Part shown: piece after piece, positions 1 to 9,198 of the stretch
How the letters are laid out: every line of letters begins with the position of its first letter
Numbering within the stretch: position 1 is the stretch's first letter
DNA from: Bacteroides sp.
Lineage (GTDB): Bacteria; Bacteroidota; Bacteroidia; Bacteroidales; Bacteroidaceae
Assembly: GCA_017471925.1 (NCBI GenBank)
Contig: JAFURM010000003.1
Coordinates: forward strand, 1-64,000
Direction of reading: 5' to 3'
Length of the DNA stretch: 64,000 bases
Program-made: the position numbers and the translations under genes
Notes under the pieces: generated by a model
Seen by the model: the letters and a program-made list of their open reading frames with translations, nothing else
What the model was told of the DNA's origin: nothing
The model's database searches: none

Positions 1-1
1 G

Positions 2-469
2 GGCTTTGTCACCATGGTGGCCACTGATTATCTGAAGCCAAGGACGGAAACCGGCAGTTGGACTATCGAAGTTGTGAAGGCCTTGAAAGCCGGCGACACG
101 GAGAAGTTCCGCAAGCTGCTCACCTCCTTCCTGGCCGACATCCCCTATTCCATGCGGCGCAAGGAGGACGAACGCGAGCGGGAGCGTTACTTCCACTACA
201 CCTTCTACCTGTTGCTGCGTATGATAAGTTGTTACACGGTCTATACGGAGAAGCAGCAGAGCGAAGGCCGTGTGGACTGCATCGTGGAGACTCCCGGCTA
301 CATCTATATCTTCGAATTCAAGCTGGACGGCACGGCCGACGAAGCCCTGCGCCAGATAGAAGAGAAGGGTTATGCCCGTCCCTACGAGGCCGACAGCCGC
401 AAGCTATATAAAATAGGTGTAAGCTTCTCTTCCGAGACAGGCACGGTAGATGACTGGAAAATGGTATAG
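2..469 (+). CDS. C-terminal part of an AAA-ATPase/PD-(D/E)XK nuclease-like protein (DUF1703 type), 5' end outside window
   Basis: The reading frame is open from base 2, so the gene most likely begins upstream; the ATG at 14 is internal. The visible 155 residues include a helical stretch rich in charged residues and then VDCIVETPGYIYIFEFKLDG, which has the D...E-x-K pattern of a PD-(D/E)XK nuclease-like fold, as in the C-terminal DUF1703 domain of Bacteroidales 'AAA-ATPase-like' proteins. The ATPase part would lie before the window. The cellular role of this family is not established. The gene stops 39 bases before the nitroreductase, with no visible link in function. Confidence 0.75.
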   Translation, partial: GFVTMVATDYLKPRTETGSWTIEVVKALKAGDTEKFRKLLTSFLADIPYSMRRKEDERERERYFHYTFYLLLRMISCYTVYTEKQQSEGRVDCIVETPGYIYIFEFKLDGTADEALRQIEEKGYARPYEADSRKLYKIGVSFSSETGTVDDWKMV

Positions 470-508
470 AAATGGTAACGTCTTGCATAGCTTGACGAGT
501 AAAAACAG

Positions 509-1249
509 ATGATTATGGATACATTGAAACAGAGAAGAACAATTCGCAAGTATCAGCAGCGGGAGATTCCTGCCGACTTGCTGCACGAACTGCTGGAGGC
601 TGCTTGCAGAGCCTCTACAGTGGGAAATATGCAGACTTATAGTATCGTGGTGACCCGTGATGCAGCCCGTAAGGCCCGATTGGCTCCGGCACACTTTAAC
701 CAACCGATGGTGCAGGGAGCACCGATTGTGCTGACGTTCTGCATCGACCTGCGTCGTTTCTCCAAATGGTGTGAACAGCGTAAGGCCGTTCCGGGCTATG
801 ACAATTTCCAGTGGTTCGTGACGGGTGCAATAGATGCTTTGCTGGCCGCACAGACCTTCTGTGTGGCTGCAGAGAAAAAGGGATTGGGAATCTGCTATTT
901 GGGGACAACTACCTATAATCCCCAAATGATAGTGGAGGCTTTGGAACTACCTCGATTGGTGTTCCCCATAACGACGGTTACGGTGGGGTGGCCTGATGAA
1001 CAACCCGAGCAAGTGGACCGTCTGCCCTTGGAAGCCATCGTGCATGAGGAGGTGTATCATGACTATACGGCGGCTGACATAGACCGTCTGTATGCTTATA
1101 AGGAGAGTCTGCCGGAGAACCGTAAGTTCGTGGAAGAAAATGCCAAGGAGACCCTGGCACAAGTCTTTACGGACGTGCGTTACACAAAGGAGGTATCCGA
1201 AGCCATGTCAGAGGTGCTGTGGCAGGCAATGAAGGCACAAGGATTCTGA
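509..1249 (+). CDS. Nitroreductase family protein (FMN-dependent NAD(P)H oxidoreductase)
   Basis: A 246-residue protein of the nitroreductase fold. The N-terminus (LKQRRTIRKYQ...I) is the family's typical FMN-phosphate-binding start, followed by LLEAACRASTVGNMQTYS, which resembles the flavin-contacting segment. GLGICYLGTTTYNP and VTVGWPDEQPE match the central and C-terminal family blocks. Such enzymes reduce nitro compounds, quinones or flavins with NAD(P)H in the cytoplasm; the natural substrate cannot be read from sequence. ATG at 509 is used; an in-frame ATG follows at 515. It converges on dnaA with a 43-base gap. Confidence 0.88.
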   Translation: MIMDTLKQRRTIRKYQQREIPADLLHELLEAACRASTVGNMQTYSIVVTRDAARKARLAPAHFNQPMVQGAPIVLTFCIDLRRFSKWCEQRKAVPGYDNFQWFVTGAIDALLAAQTFCVAAEKKGLGICYLGTTTYNPQMIVEALELPRLVFPITTVTVGWPDEQPEQVDRLPLEAIVHEEVYHDYTAADIDRLYAYKESLPENRKFVEENAKETLAQVFTDVRYTKEVSEAMSEVLWQAMKAQGF

Positions 1250-1292
1250 TGGCAAGCCAAACAGACAGTGGGCCAGCATGAAAACAGGTGTG

Positions 1293-2672
1293 TTAATTCC
1301 TTGATTTCAGGCTGGCTGTAATCTCCTCCAACTCTTCGCTGAAGCTTTTGTCGACCTCCTGCTGGTCTCTTACAGTTTTGCAGGCATGGAGTACCGTGGC
1401 ATGATCCCGGCCTCCGATAAGTGCACCGATCTTTGTTGTGGAAAGGTCGGTGTGTTTTTTGGCCAGGAACATGGCGACCTGACGTGCCTGTACCACTTCG
1501 CGCTTTCTGGATTTGGCATGGAGAGTGGCTACATCAACGTTGAAGTGCTTGCATACAGTTCCGATGATGTCATCCACGGTGATGACCTTGCTTTCGTTGT
1601 GCATCACTTTGCGAACGATGCGTTTGGCCAGTTCCAGGTCAATCTCCTTGTTGTAGACGGTGGAGTGGGCCATGATGGAGATGATGATGCCTTCCAGGTC
1701 GCGCACACTGTCGCTGACATTCTCGGCAATGTAGTCTATGACTTCAGGGGGGAAGCTGAGACCGTCCCGACGTATCTTATTGCGCAGGATATTGCGGCGC
1801 AGTTCCACAGTGGGTTTCTCCAACTCGGCCACCATGCCCCACTTGAAGCGGGTAATCAGACGGTCTTCCATGCCTTGCAGCAAGGCGGGATTGCGGTCGG
1901 AGGTCACAATCAGCTGCTTGCCGTTCAGGTGCAGGTGGTTGAAGATGTGGAAGAACGTGTTCTGGGTCTTGGTGGCACCGGCAAACTCCTGTATGTCATC
2001 GACAATCAGTACATCAATGGTTTGGTAGAAGTGCATGAAATCCACTTGTCTGTTGTTGCGTACGGCATCCATGTACTGCACCTGGAACAAGTGGGCGGAT
2101 ACATACAGTACGCGCTTTTCAGGATAGAGCTCCCTGATTTTGGCTCCGATGGCATTGGACAGATGGGTCTTGCCCACACCGGAGGCACCGTGGAAGAAAA
2201 GCGGATTGAAGCTGGTCTTGGCCGGGTTGAGTGCAACGGCCTCGGCCACACTGCGTGAGAGCTTGTTGCTTTCGCCTTCAATGAAAGTCTCAAAGTTGTA
2301 GTCGCGCTTCAGATGAGGATCCAGGTCGGTTGCGGGCATCTGGGGTACTTCTCTTTTCTGAACCTTTTGAGGAACAGGAGAACCCGGAGGAGGCGGCAGT
2401 TCGACTCCTGTATTCTCCACCACCATGACCTTATACATCAGGCGGGTCTCCGGACCGAATACCCGATGGATGGCATTGCTCATCAAACCGATGAAATGCT
2501 CGTCTATATATTCATAGAAAAATTGAGAGGGCACTTGTAGCCACAATTCATTCTCCTCATATTTCAGGGGAATGATAGGGAGAAACCAAGTTTTATATGC
2601 CTGCTCTTCCAGATTGTCACGGATGATTTCGAGACAACGGTTCCACAGTCCGACATGATCTACTGCACTCAT
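1293..2672 (-). CDS. dnaA: Chromosomal replication initiator protein DnaA
   Basis: A 459-residue DnaA of ordinary length. Order: an N-terminal interaction domain (about 1-90), a proline-rich linker ([10 protein letters not shown]), the AAA+ domain with Walker [16 protein letters not shown] and Walker B VLIVDDIQ, and the C-terminal helix-turn-helix with the DnaA-box signature [15 protein letters not shown]. It binds DnaA boxes and melts the origin in its ATP form. The gene stands alone, with no dnaN or recF next to it, as is common in Bacteroidetes. I found no cluster of DnaA boxes around it, so the origin is probably not here. Confidence 0.98.
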   Translation of the reverse strand: MSAVDHVGLWNRCLEIIRDNLEEQAYKTWFLPIIPLKYEENELWLQVPSQFFYEYIDEHFIGLMSNAIHRVFGPETRLMYKVMVVENTGVELPPPPGSPVPQKVQKREVPQMPATDLDPHLKRDYNFETFIEGESNKLSRSVAEAVALNPAKTSFNPLFFHGASGVGKTHLSNAIGAKIRELYPEKRVLYVSAHLFQVQYMDAVRNNRQVDFMHFYQTIDVLIVDDIQEFAGATKTQNTFFHIFNHLHLNGKQLIVTSDRNPALLQGMEDRLITRFKWGMVAELEKPTVELRRNILRNKIRRDGLSFPPEVIDYIAENVSDSVRDLEGIIISIMAHSTVYNKEIDLELAKRIVRKVMHNESKVITVDDIIGTVCKHFNVDVATLHAKSRKREVVQARQVAMFLAKKHTDLSTTKIGALIGGRDHATVLHACKTVRDQQEVDKSFSEELEEITASLKSRN

Positions 2673-3007
2673 AACGGGTCTAACTACATTTATTGATTTA
2701 GCAAAACTTCTACGCTTGCAAAATTGGGAATCTTATTCGAGAAAAACAAATCTGTTTTTTCTTGCTTTTTTCGATAATCCAATAATGAGTTTACTTTCAG
2801 CTACTTATGCAGATATGTGAAAATACCCTCTTTGAAGAGGGTATTGATATTTTGCAATGTCTTGATTGATTGTTTGTTATGTCGGCTTGAACGTCCTTTG
2901 GAAAGAGTGATGCCCCTTGCGCCTAATTCCATCTGCTATGCGGTTTTATCTCCCTGGAGGAGGGTTGGGGAGAGGTTGTCGGATAAAGGCCGCTATTTAG
3001 ACAGAAT
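2673..3007. other. Intergenic region upstream of dnaA and downstream of the mlaD-like gene
   Basis: This 335-base gap holds no convincing gene. It should carry the dnaA promoter, but I could not find a clean TAnnTTTG element on the minus strand. It contains the perfect hairpin listed at 2822-2845. A G/A-rich stretch (GGAGGAGGGTTGGGGAGAGG, about 2957-2976) looks like a low-complexity or repetitive tract. An 82-codon plus-strand frame crosses it but runs into the end of the mlaD-like gene and has no family features. Confidence 0.5.
2822..2845. terminator. Perfect 11-bp inverted repeat, candidate terminator or structural element
   Basis: AATACCCTCTT (2822-2832) and AAGAGGGTATT (2835-2845) are perfect reverse complements separated by TG. 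On the plus side only GATATTTTGC follows, and on the minus side TTTCACATA, so neither side has a strong U-tract. It lies about 160 bases past the stop of the mlaD-like gene and 150 bases ahead of dnaA. It may end leftward transcription from the amidase-mlaD operon or shield dnaA from it. Confidence 0.45.
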
Positions 3008-3919
3008 CTATTTAGTGTCTTCTTCTTGCTTATCTTTCTTCCCGAAAAGCGAGAAGTGTACATAGCGTTTGGGATGGGCCTTCAAATCTTCCAGCAGGCT
3101 GGCTGCATTGGCTGTTGTCGCACTCAGGTTGTTGTAGAGTGCAGGGTCATTGAGAAGCAGGCCCACGGTGTTGTCCTTTTGTCCCAGTTTGTCCGTAATC
3201 ATTCTTACGTTGGCCAATGTGGAATCCACTTTCTGCATGGCTGCCGCATAATCCACCTCCTTCAGGTTGTTACTGATTTGGGCAAAGTTGCCGCTGATGG
3301 TGTTCAGGTTGCCTGTGATTTGCGGTATGTCATTCTTCATCACTCCTTCCAGGTGTTGTGATGTGGCGGCCAAACTGGAGGTGAGGGTCTCCATATTGTT
3401 CAGGGTGGCAGACAGTGCGGGACTGCTGAGCAGGGTGTTCAGTGAGTGTAGTATGGAATCCAGTTTGGGCAGCATCTGTTCTATTTGCGGAATCATGTTG
3501 GCTGCTTTTCCCATGAGTCCGTTGTTCAGTGCACCGGGGATAGTATCGCCAATCTGGTATCTTTCCCGCGGATTGTTGGCCAGGAGCAGAGTCATCTTCA
3601 CGCCGCCAAGCATTTCCGCCGTAAGCTCTGCCGAACTTCCCTTCGGGATTCTCAGGTCGGGGTCTACGTCTATCTCTGCCACCACCTTGCCGGGCTTGGT
3701 GTAGTCATAGATGATGTTGCGTACAATGCCCACCTGGTAGCCGTCGGCAAATACAGGACTGGATTTGGTCAACCCGTTGATGTCCTGGAACTGGACATAA
3801 AAGTAGCTGGAGGGCTTGAACAGATTGATACCTTTCAGATAGTTGATTCCATATACTAAAATGCAAAGGGCTGCAATACCGGCGATGCCGATTTTAACTT
3901 CTTTGGTAATGAACTTCAT
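3008..3919 (-). CDS. MlaD/MCE family lipid-binding protein
   Basis: A 303-residue protein with one N-terminal transmembrane segment (about residues 9-25, VKIGIAGIAALCILVYGINY) and an MCE domain at about 38-115 (VFADGYQVGIVRNI ... ELTAEMLGGVKMTLLL). The rest is a long helical periplasmic part with many leucine heptads. MCE proteins are membrane-anchored substrate-binding parts of lipid transport between inner and outer membranes, working with an ABC permease and ATPase. No MlaE/MlaF genes are seen in this window. Its start is 11 bases after the stop of the amidase gene, so the two are probably co-transcribed. Confidence 0.88.
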   Translation of the reverse strand: MKFITKEVKIGIAGIAALCILVYGINYLKGINLFKPSSYFYVQFQDINGLTKSSPVFADGYQVGIVRNIIYDYTKPGKVVAEIDVDPDLRIPKGSSAELTAEMLGGVKMTLLLANNPRERYQIGDTIPGALNNGLMGKAANMIPQIEQMLPKLDSILHSLNTLLSSPALSATLNNMETLTSSLAATSQHLEGVMKNDIPQITGNLNTISGNFAQISNNLKEVDYAAAMQKVDSTLANVRMITDKLGQKDNTVGLLLNDPALYNNLSATTANAASLLEDLKAHPKRYVHFSLFGKKDKQEEDTK

Positions 3920-3930
3920 GATGTTAAGTC

Positions 3931-5178
3931 TTATTTGTTCTTATTCCGTTTGAATTCTTGGACGGCCTCCTGGACATTGGCCTTCCGGCCATTCTTGAAA
4001 GCTATGATAAATGCGTCGGAAAAAAGCGAAATGACATTCTTGCGTGTACGTACCACCTTATTATAATCAGTGCTTGCGCCATAGGTGTACTTATACAGAC
4101 CGTTCTCCTGGTAATATTCCACTCCTTTCAGTCCTTTCAAACGTTTGTCATTGGGGGATAGTTTGCGCGACGAGGTGAGTATCTGCACCTTGAATACAGG
4201 TCTGCTGTCATTCGCTGTTGCCTGGGGAGCCTTCTCCTGTGCTTGGGGAGCTTTTTCCTGTGGCTTCTTCTCTGTGACAGTGGTGGGGGTAACACGCTTT
4301 TCAGGAACAGGTTCCGGTGCGGGAGTCCTGTCGGTTTCTGCAGGAACGGTACGTGGCTTTACTTGAGGTTCTGCGGGGGCTTCCTGTCCCAGTCTGGCTT
4401 CTTGTTCATGTTTGTAGAGACAGAAGGCGCGGTAGATGCTGTTGGCCAATGAGGTGGTTCCGGCTTCTGTCATCAGGTAACGCTCCTCTTCGGGCGTGGA
4501 TATGAATCCCAGTTCCACCAGGATGCTGGGCATGGCACTTGCCTTCAGTACCAGAAAACCGGCCTGATGGACGCCACGGTCTATACGCTTGCTGTTGTTC
4601 TTGAACTGTTTCTGTACCAGTGAGGCCAGGTGTACGCTTTGGGACATGTACTTGTCCTGCATGAATTCAAAGATGATGTAGGACTCGGCCGAGTTGGGGT
4701 TGAATCCCGCATAGCGCGTCTTGTAGTCGTCTTCATACAGGATGACGGAGTTTTCCCGCTTGGCCACTTCCAGGTTGGCATCGGACTTGGCCAGACCGAG
4801 TGTCCAGGTGGAGGCTCCTTTGGCCGTGTTATTCTTGGCCAAAGCATTGGTGTGGATGGAGATGAAGAGGTCTGCCTGGGCTTCGTTGGCTATTTCGGCA
4901 CGGCGGTTCAGGGAGACAAAGACATCTTTGCTCCTCGTGTAGATGACCTTCACATCGGGACAGTTCTTCTCTATCAGTTTGCCCAACTTGAGTGCGACAT
5001 TCAGATTGATGGTCTTCTCTTTGGTTTTTTTACCGATGGCACCCGGGTCATGTCCGCCATGTCCGGCATCAATGACCAACACGAAATCTTTAGCCTCTAC
5101 CGTTTCTGTGAAGAAAGGTATGAAAAGGAAATGGAGGCATATTCCTAAACAAAATATGTATCGTCTGTATAGTCTCAT
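3931..5178 (-). CDS. N-acetylmuramoyl-L-alanine amidase with SPOR-like C-terminus
   Basis: A periplasmic zinc amidase (Amidase_3 type) that cuts the bond between MurNAc and the stem peptide during cell separation. Zinc and catalytic motifs are visible: VIDAGHGGHDPGA, KEKTINLN, FISIHTNA and ILVELGFIS. A proline/glutamate-rich linker follows, then a SPOR-like domain (VFKVQILTSSRKL ... KYTYGAST) expected to bind denuded septal glycan. I chose ATG at 5178 (signal peptide MRLYRRYIFCLGICLHFLF), giving 415 residues, because a minus-strand TACATTTG promoter element sits at 5192-5199. A start at 5232 would lie upstream of that promoter. Confidence 0.92.
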   Translation of the reverse strand: MRLYRRYIFCLGICLHFLFIPFFTETVEAKDFVLVIDAGHGGHDPGAIGKKTKEKTINLNVALKLGKLIEKNCPDVKVIYTRSKDVFVSLNRRAEIANEAQADLFISIHTNALAKNNTAKGASTWTLGLAKSDANLEVAKRENSVILYEDDYKTRYAGFNPNSAESYIIFEFMQDKYMSQSVHLASLVQKQFKNNSKRIDRGVHQAGFLVLKASAMPSILVELGFISTPEEERYLMTEAGTTSLANSIYRAFCLYKHEQEARLGQEAPAEPQVKPRTVPAETDRTPAPEPVPEKRVTPTTVTEKKPQEKAPQAQEKAPQATANDSRPVFKVQILTSSRKLSPNDKRLKGLKGVEYYQENGLYKYTYGASTDYNKVVRTRKNVISLFSDAFIIAFKNGRKANVQEAVQEFKRNKNK

Positions 5179-5191
5179 AATAAAAACGATG

Positions 5192-5199
5192 CAAATGTA
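5192..5199 (-). promoter_or_regulatory. Bacteroides -7 promoter element for the amidase-mlaD operon
   Basis: TACATTTG on the minus strand fits the Bacteroides -7 consensus TAnnTTTG. It lies 14 bases ahead of the chosen amidase start. No good TTTG -33 element is visible at the right distance. Confidence 0.5.
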
Positions 5200-5294
5200 G
5201 CAGAAATTTGCAGAAAACTCACACTTTATCATTAAGTTTTGTTGTCCCGTTGCGCATTTTTATTCGCTGCAATGTCAGAAAACGCTATTTTTAG

Positions 5295-5302
5295 TAACTT
5301 TG
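5295..5302 (+). promoter_or_regulatory. Bacteroides -7 promoter element for the BASS transporter gene
   Basis: TAACTTTG matches TAnnTTTG and sits 20 bases before the ATG at 5323. This rules against the longer frame starting at 5239, which would begin upstream of the promoter. The -33 element is not clear. Confidence 0.55.
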
Positions 5303-5322
5303 CAGCCGTTTTAAAACATGAA

Positions 5323-6288
5323 ATGTTAGTTATGCTTCTTCGTCTGCTCAAGAATTGGACCTTGCCTTTGGCCATGCTGGTCGGTACGTTGGTTTATCTC
5401 CTCTTTGCCCATTTCCCTTTTTTGTCCCCCTTAAAGCCCTGGGTTCATGGTTTTGTGGGTTACTTTACCCCGGCGCTGATTTTCATTCAACTGTTGCTGA
5501 CCTTCTGTAAAGTAGAGTTACCTGAACTGAAGCCTAAGACCTGGCATCTGCATTTGTTGCTGTTCCAGCTCATCTTTACGCTTCTGTTGGCGGTGATACT
5601 GTTGTATGCTCCTGTCTGTGAGGCTTATCGTGAGGTGTTGGAGGGGGCTATGGTGTGCGTGATATGTCCCACGGCTACAGCGGCAGCCGTCATTACCGGA
5701 AAGTTGGGAGGAAGTGCTTCCACCCTGACAACCTATACCTTGCTCTCCAATCTCCTGGCTGCTGTGGTGGTGCCGCTTCTGTTTCCCTTGGTGGAGCCAC
5801 ATGCCGATGTCTCTTTCTTAGTGGCGTTCATGCGGATTCTGGGTAAGGTGTTTCCGTTGCTTTTATGTCCCTTTATCTTGGCCTGCCTTTTGCGGAAGTT
5901 CATGCCGCAGTTTCATGCCTGTCTGCTGAAGTTGCGTGATGCGGCTTTCTATTTGTGGGCTTTGGCCTTGGCCATTGTTTCCGGGCAGACGGTGCGCTCC
6001 CTGGCGCATAGCGATGCTTCAGCGGGAGTGGAGTGGATGTTGGCTATTGCTGCCTTGCTTGCCTGTGGTGTACAGTTCTACTTGGGAAAACGCATAGGCG
6101 GTCATTATGGAGAACGTATCAGTGGAGGACAGGCTTTGGGACAGAAGAACACCATATTGGCCATCTGGATGGCACACACCTATCTGAATCCGCTCTCTTC
6201 GGTTGCTCCAGGTGCCTATGTGCTGTGGCAGAATATTGTCAACAGCTACCAATTGTGGAAGCAGAGGCATAAAACAGCTACCAGCTGA
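5323..6288 (+). CDS. Bile acid:sodium symporter (BASS) family transporter
   Basis: A 321-residue inner-membrane protein with about nine to ten hydrophobic segments. The pattern [20 protein letters not shown] and the late [19 protein letters not shown] motif resemble the two crossed-helix regions of the BASS/ArsB-like fold, which bind sodium and the organic anion. The substrate is unknown; these proteins also carry pantoate, pyruvate and other organic acids. ATG 5323 is chosen from promoter position; 5332 is a close alternative. Its 3' end overlaps the convergent ung gene by 11 bases. Confidence 0.82.
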   Translation: MLVMLLRLLKNWTLPLAMLVGTLVYLLFAHFPFLSPLKPWVHGFVGYFTPALIFIQLLLTFCKVELPELKPKTWHLHLLLFQLIFTLLLAVILLYAPVCEAYREVLEGAMVCVICPTATAAAVITGKLGGSASTLTTYTLLSNLLAAVVVPLLFPLVEPHADVSFLVAFMRILGKVFPLLLCPFILACLLRKFMPQFHACLLKLRDAAFYLWALALAIVSGQTVRSLAHSDASAGVEWMLAIAALLACGVQFYLGKRIGGHYGERISGGQALGQKNTILAIWMAHTYLNPLSSVAPGAYVLWQNIVNSYQLWKQRHKTATS

Positions 6289-6940
6289 TGGGTGTCTCTC
6301 CGTGACGTTGCAGGTACTCATTGGTGCGGCTGAAATGCTTGTTGCCGAAGAAACCGTTGTAGGCGGAAAGAGGTGAGGGATGGGCTGATGAGAGGACCAG
6401 GTGGCGTTCGCGGTTGATAAATGCCCCCTTACGTTGGGCGTATGCTCCCCATAGGATGAAGACCAGATGTTCGCGCTCTTCTGCCAGGATGCGGATGACG
6501 GCATCTGTAAACTCCTCCCATCCTTTCCTTTGGTGTGAACCGGCCTGATGTGCACGCACGGTAAGCGTAGCGTTCAGCAGGAGTACACCTTGTTCGGCCC
6601 AGCGGGTCAGGTTGCCGGTAAACGGTGTGTCTGTGCCGATGTCTGACTTGATTTCTTTGAAGATGTTGACCAAAGAGGGTGGGAAGGCAATGCCGTCGTT
6701 TACGGAGAAACAGAGTCCGTGGGCCTGTCCGGGACCGTGATAAGGGTCTTGTCCGATGATGACCACCTTTACCTTGTGGAAAGGGCATAGATTGAAAGCG
6801 TTGAAAATGAGGCTTCCGGGAGGATAGACGGTTCCTTGGGTATATTCCTGACGGACAAAATCGGTCAGTGCCTGGAAGTAGGGCTTGTCAAACTCCTGCT
6901 GTAATTTGCTCTTCCAACTATCTTCAATTCGAACGTTCAT
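6278..6940 (-). CDS. ung: Uracil-DNA glycosylase, family 1
   Basis: A 220-residue enzyme that removes uracil from DNA and starts base excision repair. Visible motifs: [18 protein letters not shown], with the water-activating Asp; LLLNATLTV, with the uracil-reading Asn; and [17 protein letters not shown], with the catalytic His and minor-groove loop. Length and motif spacing are typical of bacterial Ung. Its 3' end overlaps the convergent transporter gene by 11 bases. Confidence 0.97.
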   Translation of the reverse strand: MNVRIEDSWKSKLQQEFDKPYFQALTDFVRQEYTQGTVYPPGSLIFNAFNLCPFHKVKVVIIGQDPYHGPGQAHGLCFSVNDGIAFPPSLVNIFKEIKSDIGTDTPFTGNLTRWAEQGVLLLNATLTVRAHQAGSHQRKGWEEFTDAVIRILAEEREHLVFILWGAYAQRKGAFINRERHLVLSSAHPSPLSAYNGFFGNKHFSRTNEYLQRHGETPISW

Positions 6941-7001
6941 GGTGTATGGTAGAATAATGTTTTTGAAAAATCTCCGCTAAGATACGTTCTTTTGGCTTTA
7001 C

Positions 7002-8231
7002 CTACAAGAATGGTGTCAACAAATTGCCAAACCAACCGACAAACTTCTTCCAGACGGAACGTCGTTTCCAATATTCCGGAGTCATCAGCGTGCTGTCCAG
7101 CTTGTCCTGTCCATACATTTGCATGAGTTCTTCCGTAGTGTGGCTATTGAAGATGAATGCGTTGGTCTCATAGTCGTAGCGCAAACTCCGGCTGTTGAGG
7201 TTGGTGGTGCCTACGGTGCAGAATGTGCTGTCTATCATCATAATCTTGGAATGGTGGAAGCCGTCGTTGAACAGATAGACTTTGGCTCCTTTCTTCATCA
7301 TCCGGTGTGCGATGTAGAAGGCAACGTCGGGGGTGAAAGGTATGTCGGACGTGGCCGGAATCATGATTTCCACTTCCGTTCCTTTCTTCAAGGCTCTCTT
7401 TATGGCCTTCCGGATGGATTTGGTAGGGACGAAATAGGGATTCAGAATCTGCACTTTCGTTTCGGCTGATTCGATAGCTGCCACATAGGCACGGTTGATG
7501 GAGCGTGGACATACCCTGGGCACACGGTCAACGATGGCTATCTTCCGGGAAATGCTGTCGGGATATTGTGGAGGAGCGGGAAAGTAGGCCGGTCCGCCGA
7601 TGTGCTGTCCGGTCTCTTTGTTCCACATGGTGAGAAAGATGCCTTGCAGGTATCTCACGGCGTCGCCTTCGATGCGCATGTGTACATCACGCCATTTGCC
7701 GATTTCCGGCAGTCCGTTGATGTAATAGTCTGCAATGTTCATGCCGCCTGTATATCCGGTTATTCCATCGATGACTACAATCTTGCGGTGGTCGCGATGG
7801 AAGGCGTGATTGAGCCACGGAAAGGTCATGGGGTCGAATTCAACGATTTCCACTCCTCGCTCTCTGATGGCTTTCAGGTGTTTCTCCTTTAGCGGTTGGT
7901 TGTTGGAACTGTTGCCGAAAGCATCGAACATGGCCCGTACCTCCACACCTTCCGCAGCCTTCTCGGCCAGCAAGTCAAACAACGTGTTGGCAATGGAATC
8001 GTTGCGGAAGTTGAAGTATTCCAGATGGATGTGGTGTCGTGCCTGTCGTATGACCTCAAAAAGGTCCGTAAACTTCTCCTGGCCACTGAGCAGCAACTCG
8101 ATTTTGTTATTGGTTGTGATGGGGACACCTGTCTGCTGCAGGTAGTTGGTGAACAGGCTGTCGCTTACGACTTGTGCCCGCAGGCTTCCGACAAGGAATA
8201 GCAAGGCGATGATGAGGAAATGCTGTTTCAA
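7002..8231 (-). CDS. Phospholipase D / cardiolipin synthase-like protein
   Basis: A 409-residue protein with two HKD motifs: HRDHRKIVVIDG (about residue 145) and HHSKIMMIDSTF (about 335). It therefore has both halves of a PLD active site. The N-terminus MKQHFLIIALLFLVGSLRAQ reads as a cleavable signal peptide, not the two membrane helices of classic Cls, so it likely acts in the periplasm. Cardiolipin or phosphatidyl-transfer activity is the likeliest role; a phospholipase is possible. A minus-strand TATCTTTG at 8264-8271, 33 bases ahead of the start, is a probable promoter element. Confidence 0.85.
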   Translation of the reverse strand: MKQHFLIIALLFLVGSLRAQVVSDSLFTNYLQQTGVPITTNNKIELLLSGQEKFTDLFEVIRQARHHIHLEYFNFRNDSIANTLFDLLAEKAAEGVEVRAMFDAFGNSSNNQPLKEKHLKAIRERGVEIVEFDPMTFPWLNHAFHRDHRKIVVIDGITGYTGGMNIADYYINGLPEIGKWRDVHMRIEGDAVRYLQGIFLTMWNKETGQHIGGPAYFPAPPQYPDSISRKIAIVDRVPRVCPRSINRAYVAAIESAETKVQILNPYFVPTKSIRKAIKRALKKGTEVEIMIPATSDIPFTPDVAFYIAHRMMKKGAKVYLFNDGFHHSKIMMIDSTFCTVGTTNLNSRSLRYDYETNAFIFNSHTTEELMQMYGQDKLDSTLMTPEYWKRRSVWKKFVGWFGNLLTPFL

Positions 8232-8263
8232 GGCGAGTGTGCTTATTTAGTTTTATGTGAGCG

Positions 8264-8271
8264 CAAAGATA
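8264..8271 (-). promoter_or_regulatory. Bacteroides -7 promoter element for the PLD gene
   Basis: TATCTTTG on the minus strand, 33 bases before the start at 8231. A -33 TTTG is not evident. Confidence 0.45.
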
Positions 8272-8339
8272 CGATTTAATCCGATAACGGCATAATCGCT
8301 TCGGAGAGATTCTCCGCTTTATCTCTTTTTATCAGAACT

Positions 8340-8672
8340 TTAGGCCAATGAAGCAATCTTCTGATAGAGGAGAAACAACAGCACACCGACACTCAGTACC
8401 ACTGTCCGCAGGTCGAAGTTCTCCATGCCGTCCTGCGTGATGGTCATGAAGGTTTCGCGCAGTACCTCTGCAATGAGCTGCAGGCCATCCAGGGCAACGA
8501 ACAGGAACAGGGTCAGTGCTGTGCCTAAGATTCCCCATAACCGGGTGCTTGTCCGGTTGTGATGGGGGAGGTGTTGCATGACGCGGCGTGTAAATCCGTT
8601 GTCGGCCATCTCTTGCCGGTTGTCATTGAAAAACTGTTTCAAAAGTCTATCTTCGTTTACCATCATATCCAT
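8340..8672 (-). CDS. Small membrane protein downstream of ECF sigma factor (DUF5056-like)
   Basis: A 110-residue protein starting MDMMVNEDRLLKQFFNDNRQ; starts at codons 3 or 4 are also possible. It has two hydrophobic segments, LWGILGTALTLFLFVALDG and VVLSVGVLLFLLY, with a charged soluble N-terminus. The arrangement recalls small Bacteroidales membrane proteins (DUF5056) encoded after sigma factors. It overlaps the sigma gene by 26 bases, so translation is probably coupled. It could hold the sigma factor at the membrane, but nothing in the sequence proves an anti-sigma role. Confidence 0.7.
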   Translation of the reverse strand: MDMMVNEDRLLKQFFNDNRQEMADNGFTRRVMQHLPHHNRTSTRLWGILGTALTLFLFVALDGLQLIAEVLRETFMTITQDGMENFDLRTVVLSVGVLLFLLYQKIASLA

Positions 8673-9198
8673 TCTGTTTTAAGTAAGAAGCCATTTTTTC
8701 TTTGGCACGTGACAGGTGGCTCTTCACTGTCCCGGCCGGACATCCCATGATGCCTGCAATCTTCTCGATGCTGCAATCTTCCATATAGAAGAGCGTGATG
8801 CAGCTGCGTTCGGCATCTTTGAGTGTGGCCAATGCCTGGTATATGTCCATTTGCCGGCCTATGTCCTGCTGCTCGGTGTAGTGGCGGGCATCTATGCGGG
8901 AGGTATCCAACTCCTCGGTCTCTTTCTGGCTGCGAAGATAGTCATAAAATGCGTTATATGCAATACGGAAAAGCCAGGTTGAGAAGCTGGAGAGATTCTT
9001 GAACGAGGCGATGTGGGTATAGGCTTTGATGAAGGTCTCTTGTGCCAGGTCGTCACTGAGAAGCCGGTCTCCGCAGGTAAGGTTCAGGAAGAAACGTCTG
9101 ATGGAAGATTGGTATTTGCCGACCAACCGGTCGAAGGCCCTGGTGTTGTGAAACACCACGACCTGTGCAACCAATGATATGTCGTTCAGACGTTCCAT
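8647..9198 (-). CDS. RNA polymerase sigma factor, ECF subfamily
   Basis: A 183-residue sigma-70 family protein with region 2 (LAQETFIKAYTHIASFK, STWLFRIAYNAFYDYLR) and region 4 (YMEDCSIEKIAGIMGCPAG, then TVKSHLSRAKEKM). It lacks regions 1 and 3 as ECF sigmas do. It shares a TAATG stop/start with the upstream gene and overlaps the downstream small membrane gene, so the three genes form a coupled operon. No FecR-type anti-sigma or SusC/D pair is beside it. The target regulon is unknown. Confidence 0.93.
   Translation of the reverse strand: MERLNDISLVAQVVVFHNTRAFDRLVGKYQSSIRRFFLNLTCGDRLLSDDLAQETFIKAYTHIASFKNLSSFSTWLFRIAYNAFYDYLRSQKETEELDTSRIDARHYTEQQDIGRQMDIYQALATLKDAERSCITLFYMEDCSIEKIAGIMGCPAGTVKSHLSRAKEKMASYLKQNGYDGKRR

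Noticed and set aside
1386..2258. 290-codon plus-strand frame
   Set aside because: Antisense to dnaA; a His/Val/Gly-rich translation typical of shadow frames.
2673..3007. Replication origin next to dnaA
   Set aside because: I found no cluster of TTATCCACA-like boxes or AT-rich unwinding region. A single TTATCCACG near 26410 is far away and alone.
2817..3065. 82-codon plus-strand frame upstream of dnaA
   Set aside because: It starts in the hairpin and ends inside the antisense of the mlaD-like gene; no hydrophobic or domain pattern of a real small protein.
5239..5322. Longer N-terminus for the BASS transporter
   Set aside because: The -7 promoter element at 5295-5302 lies inside this extension, so transcription would begin after it.
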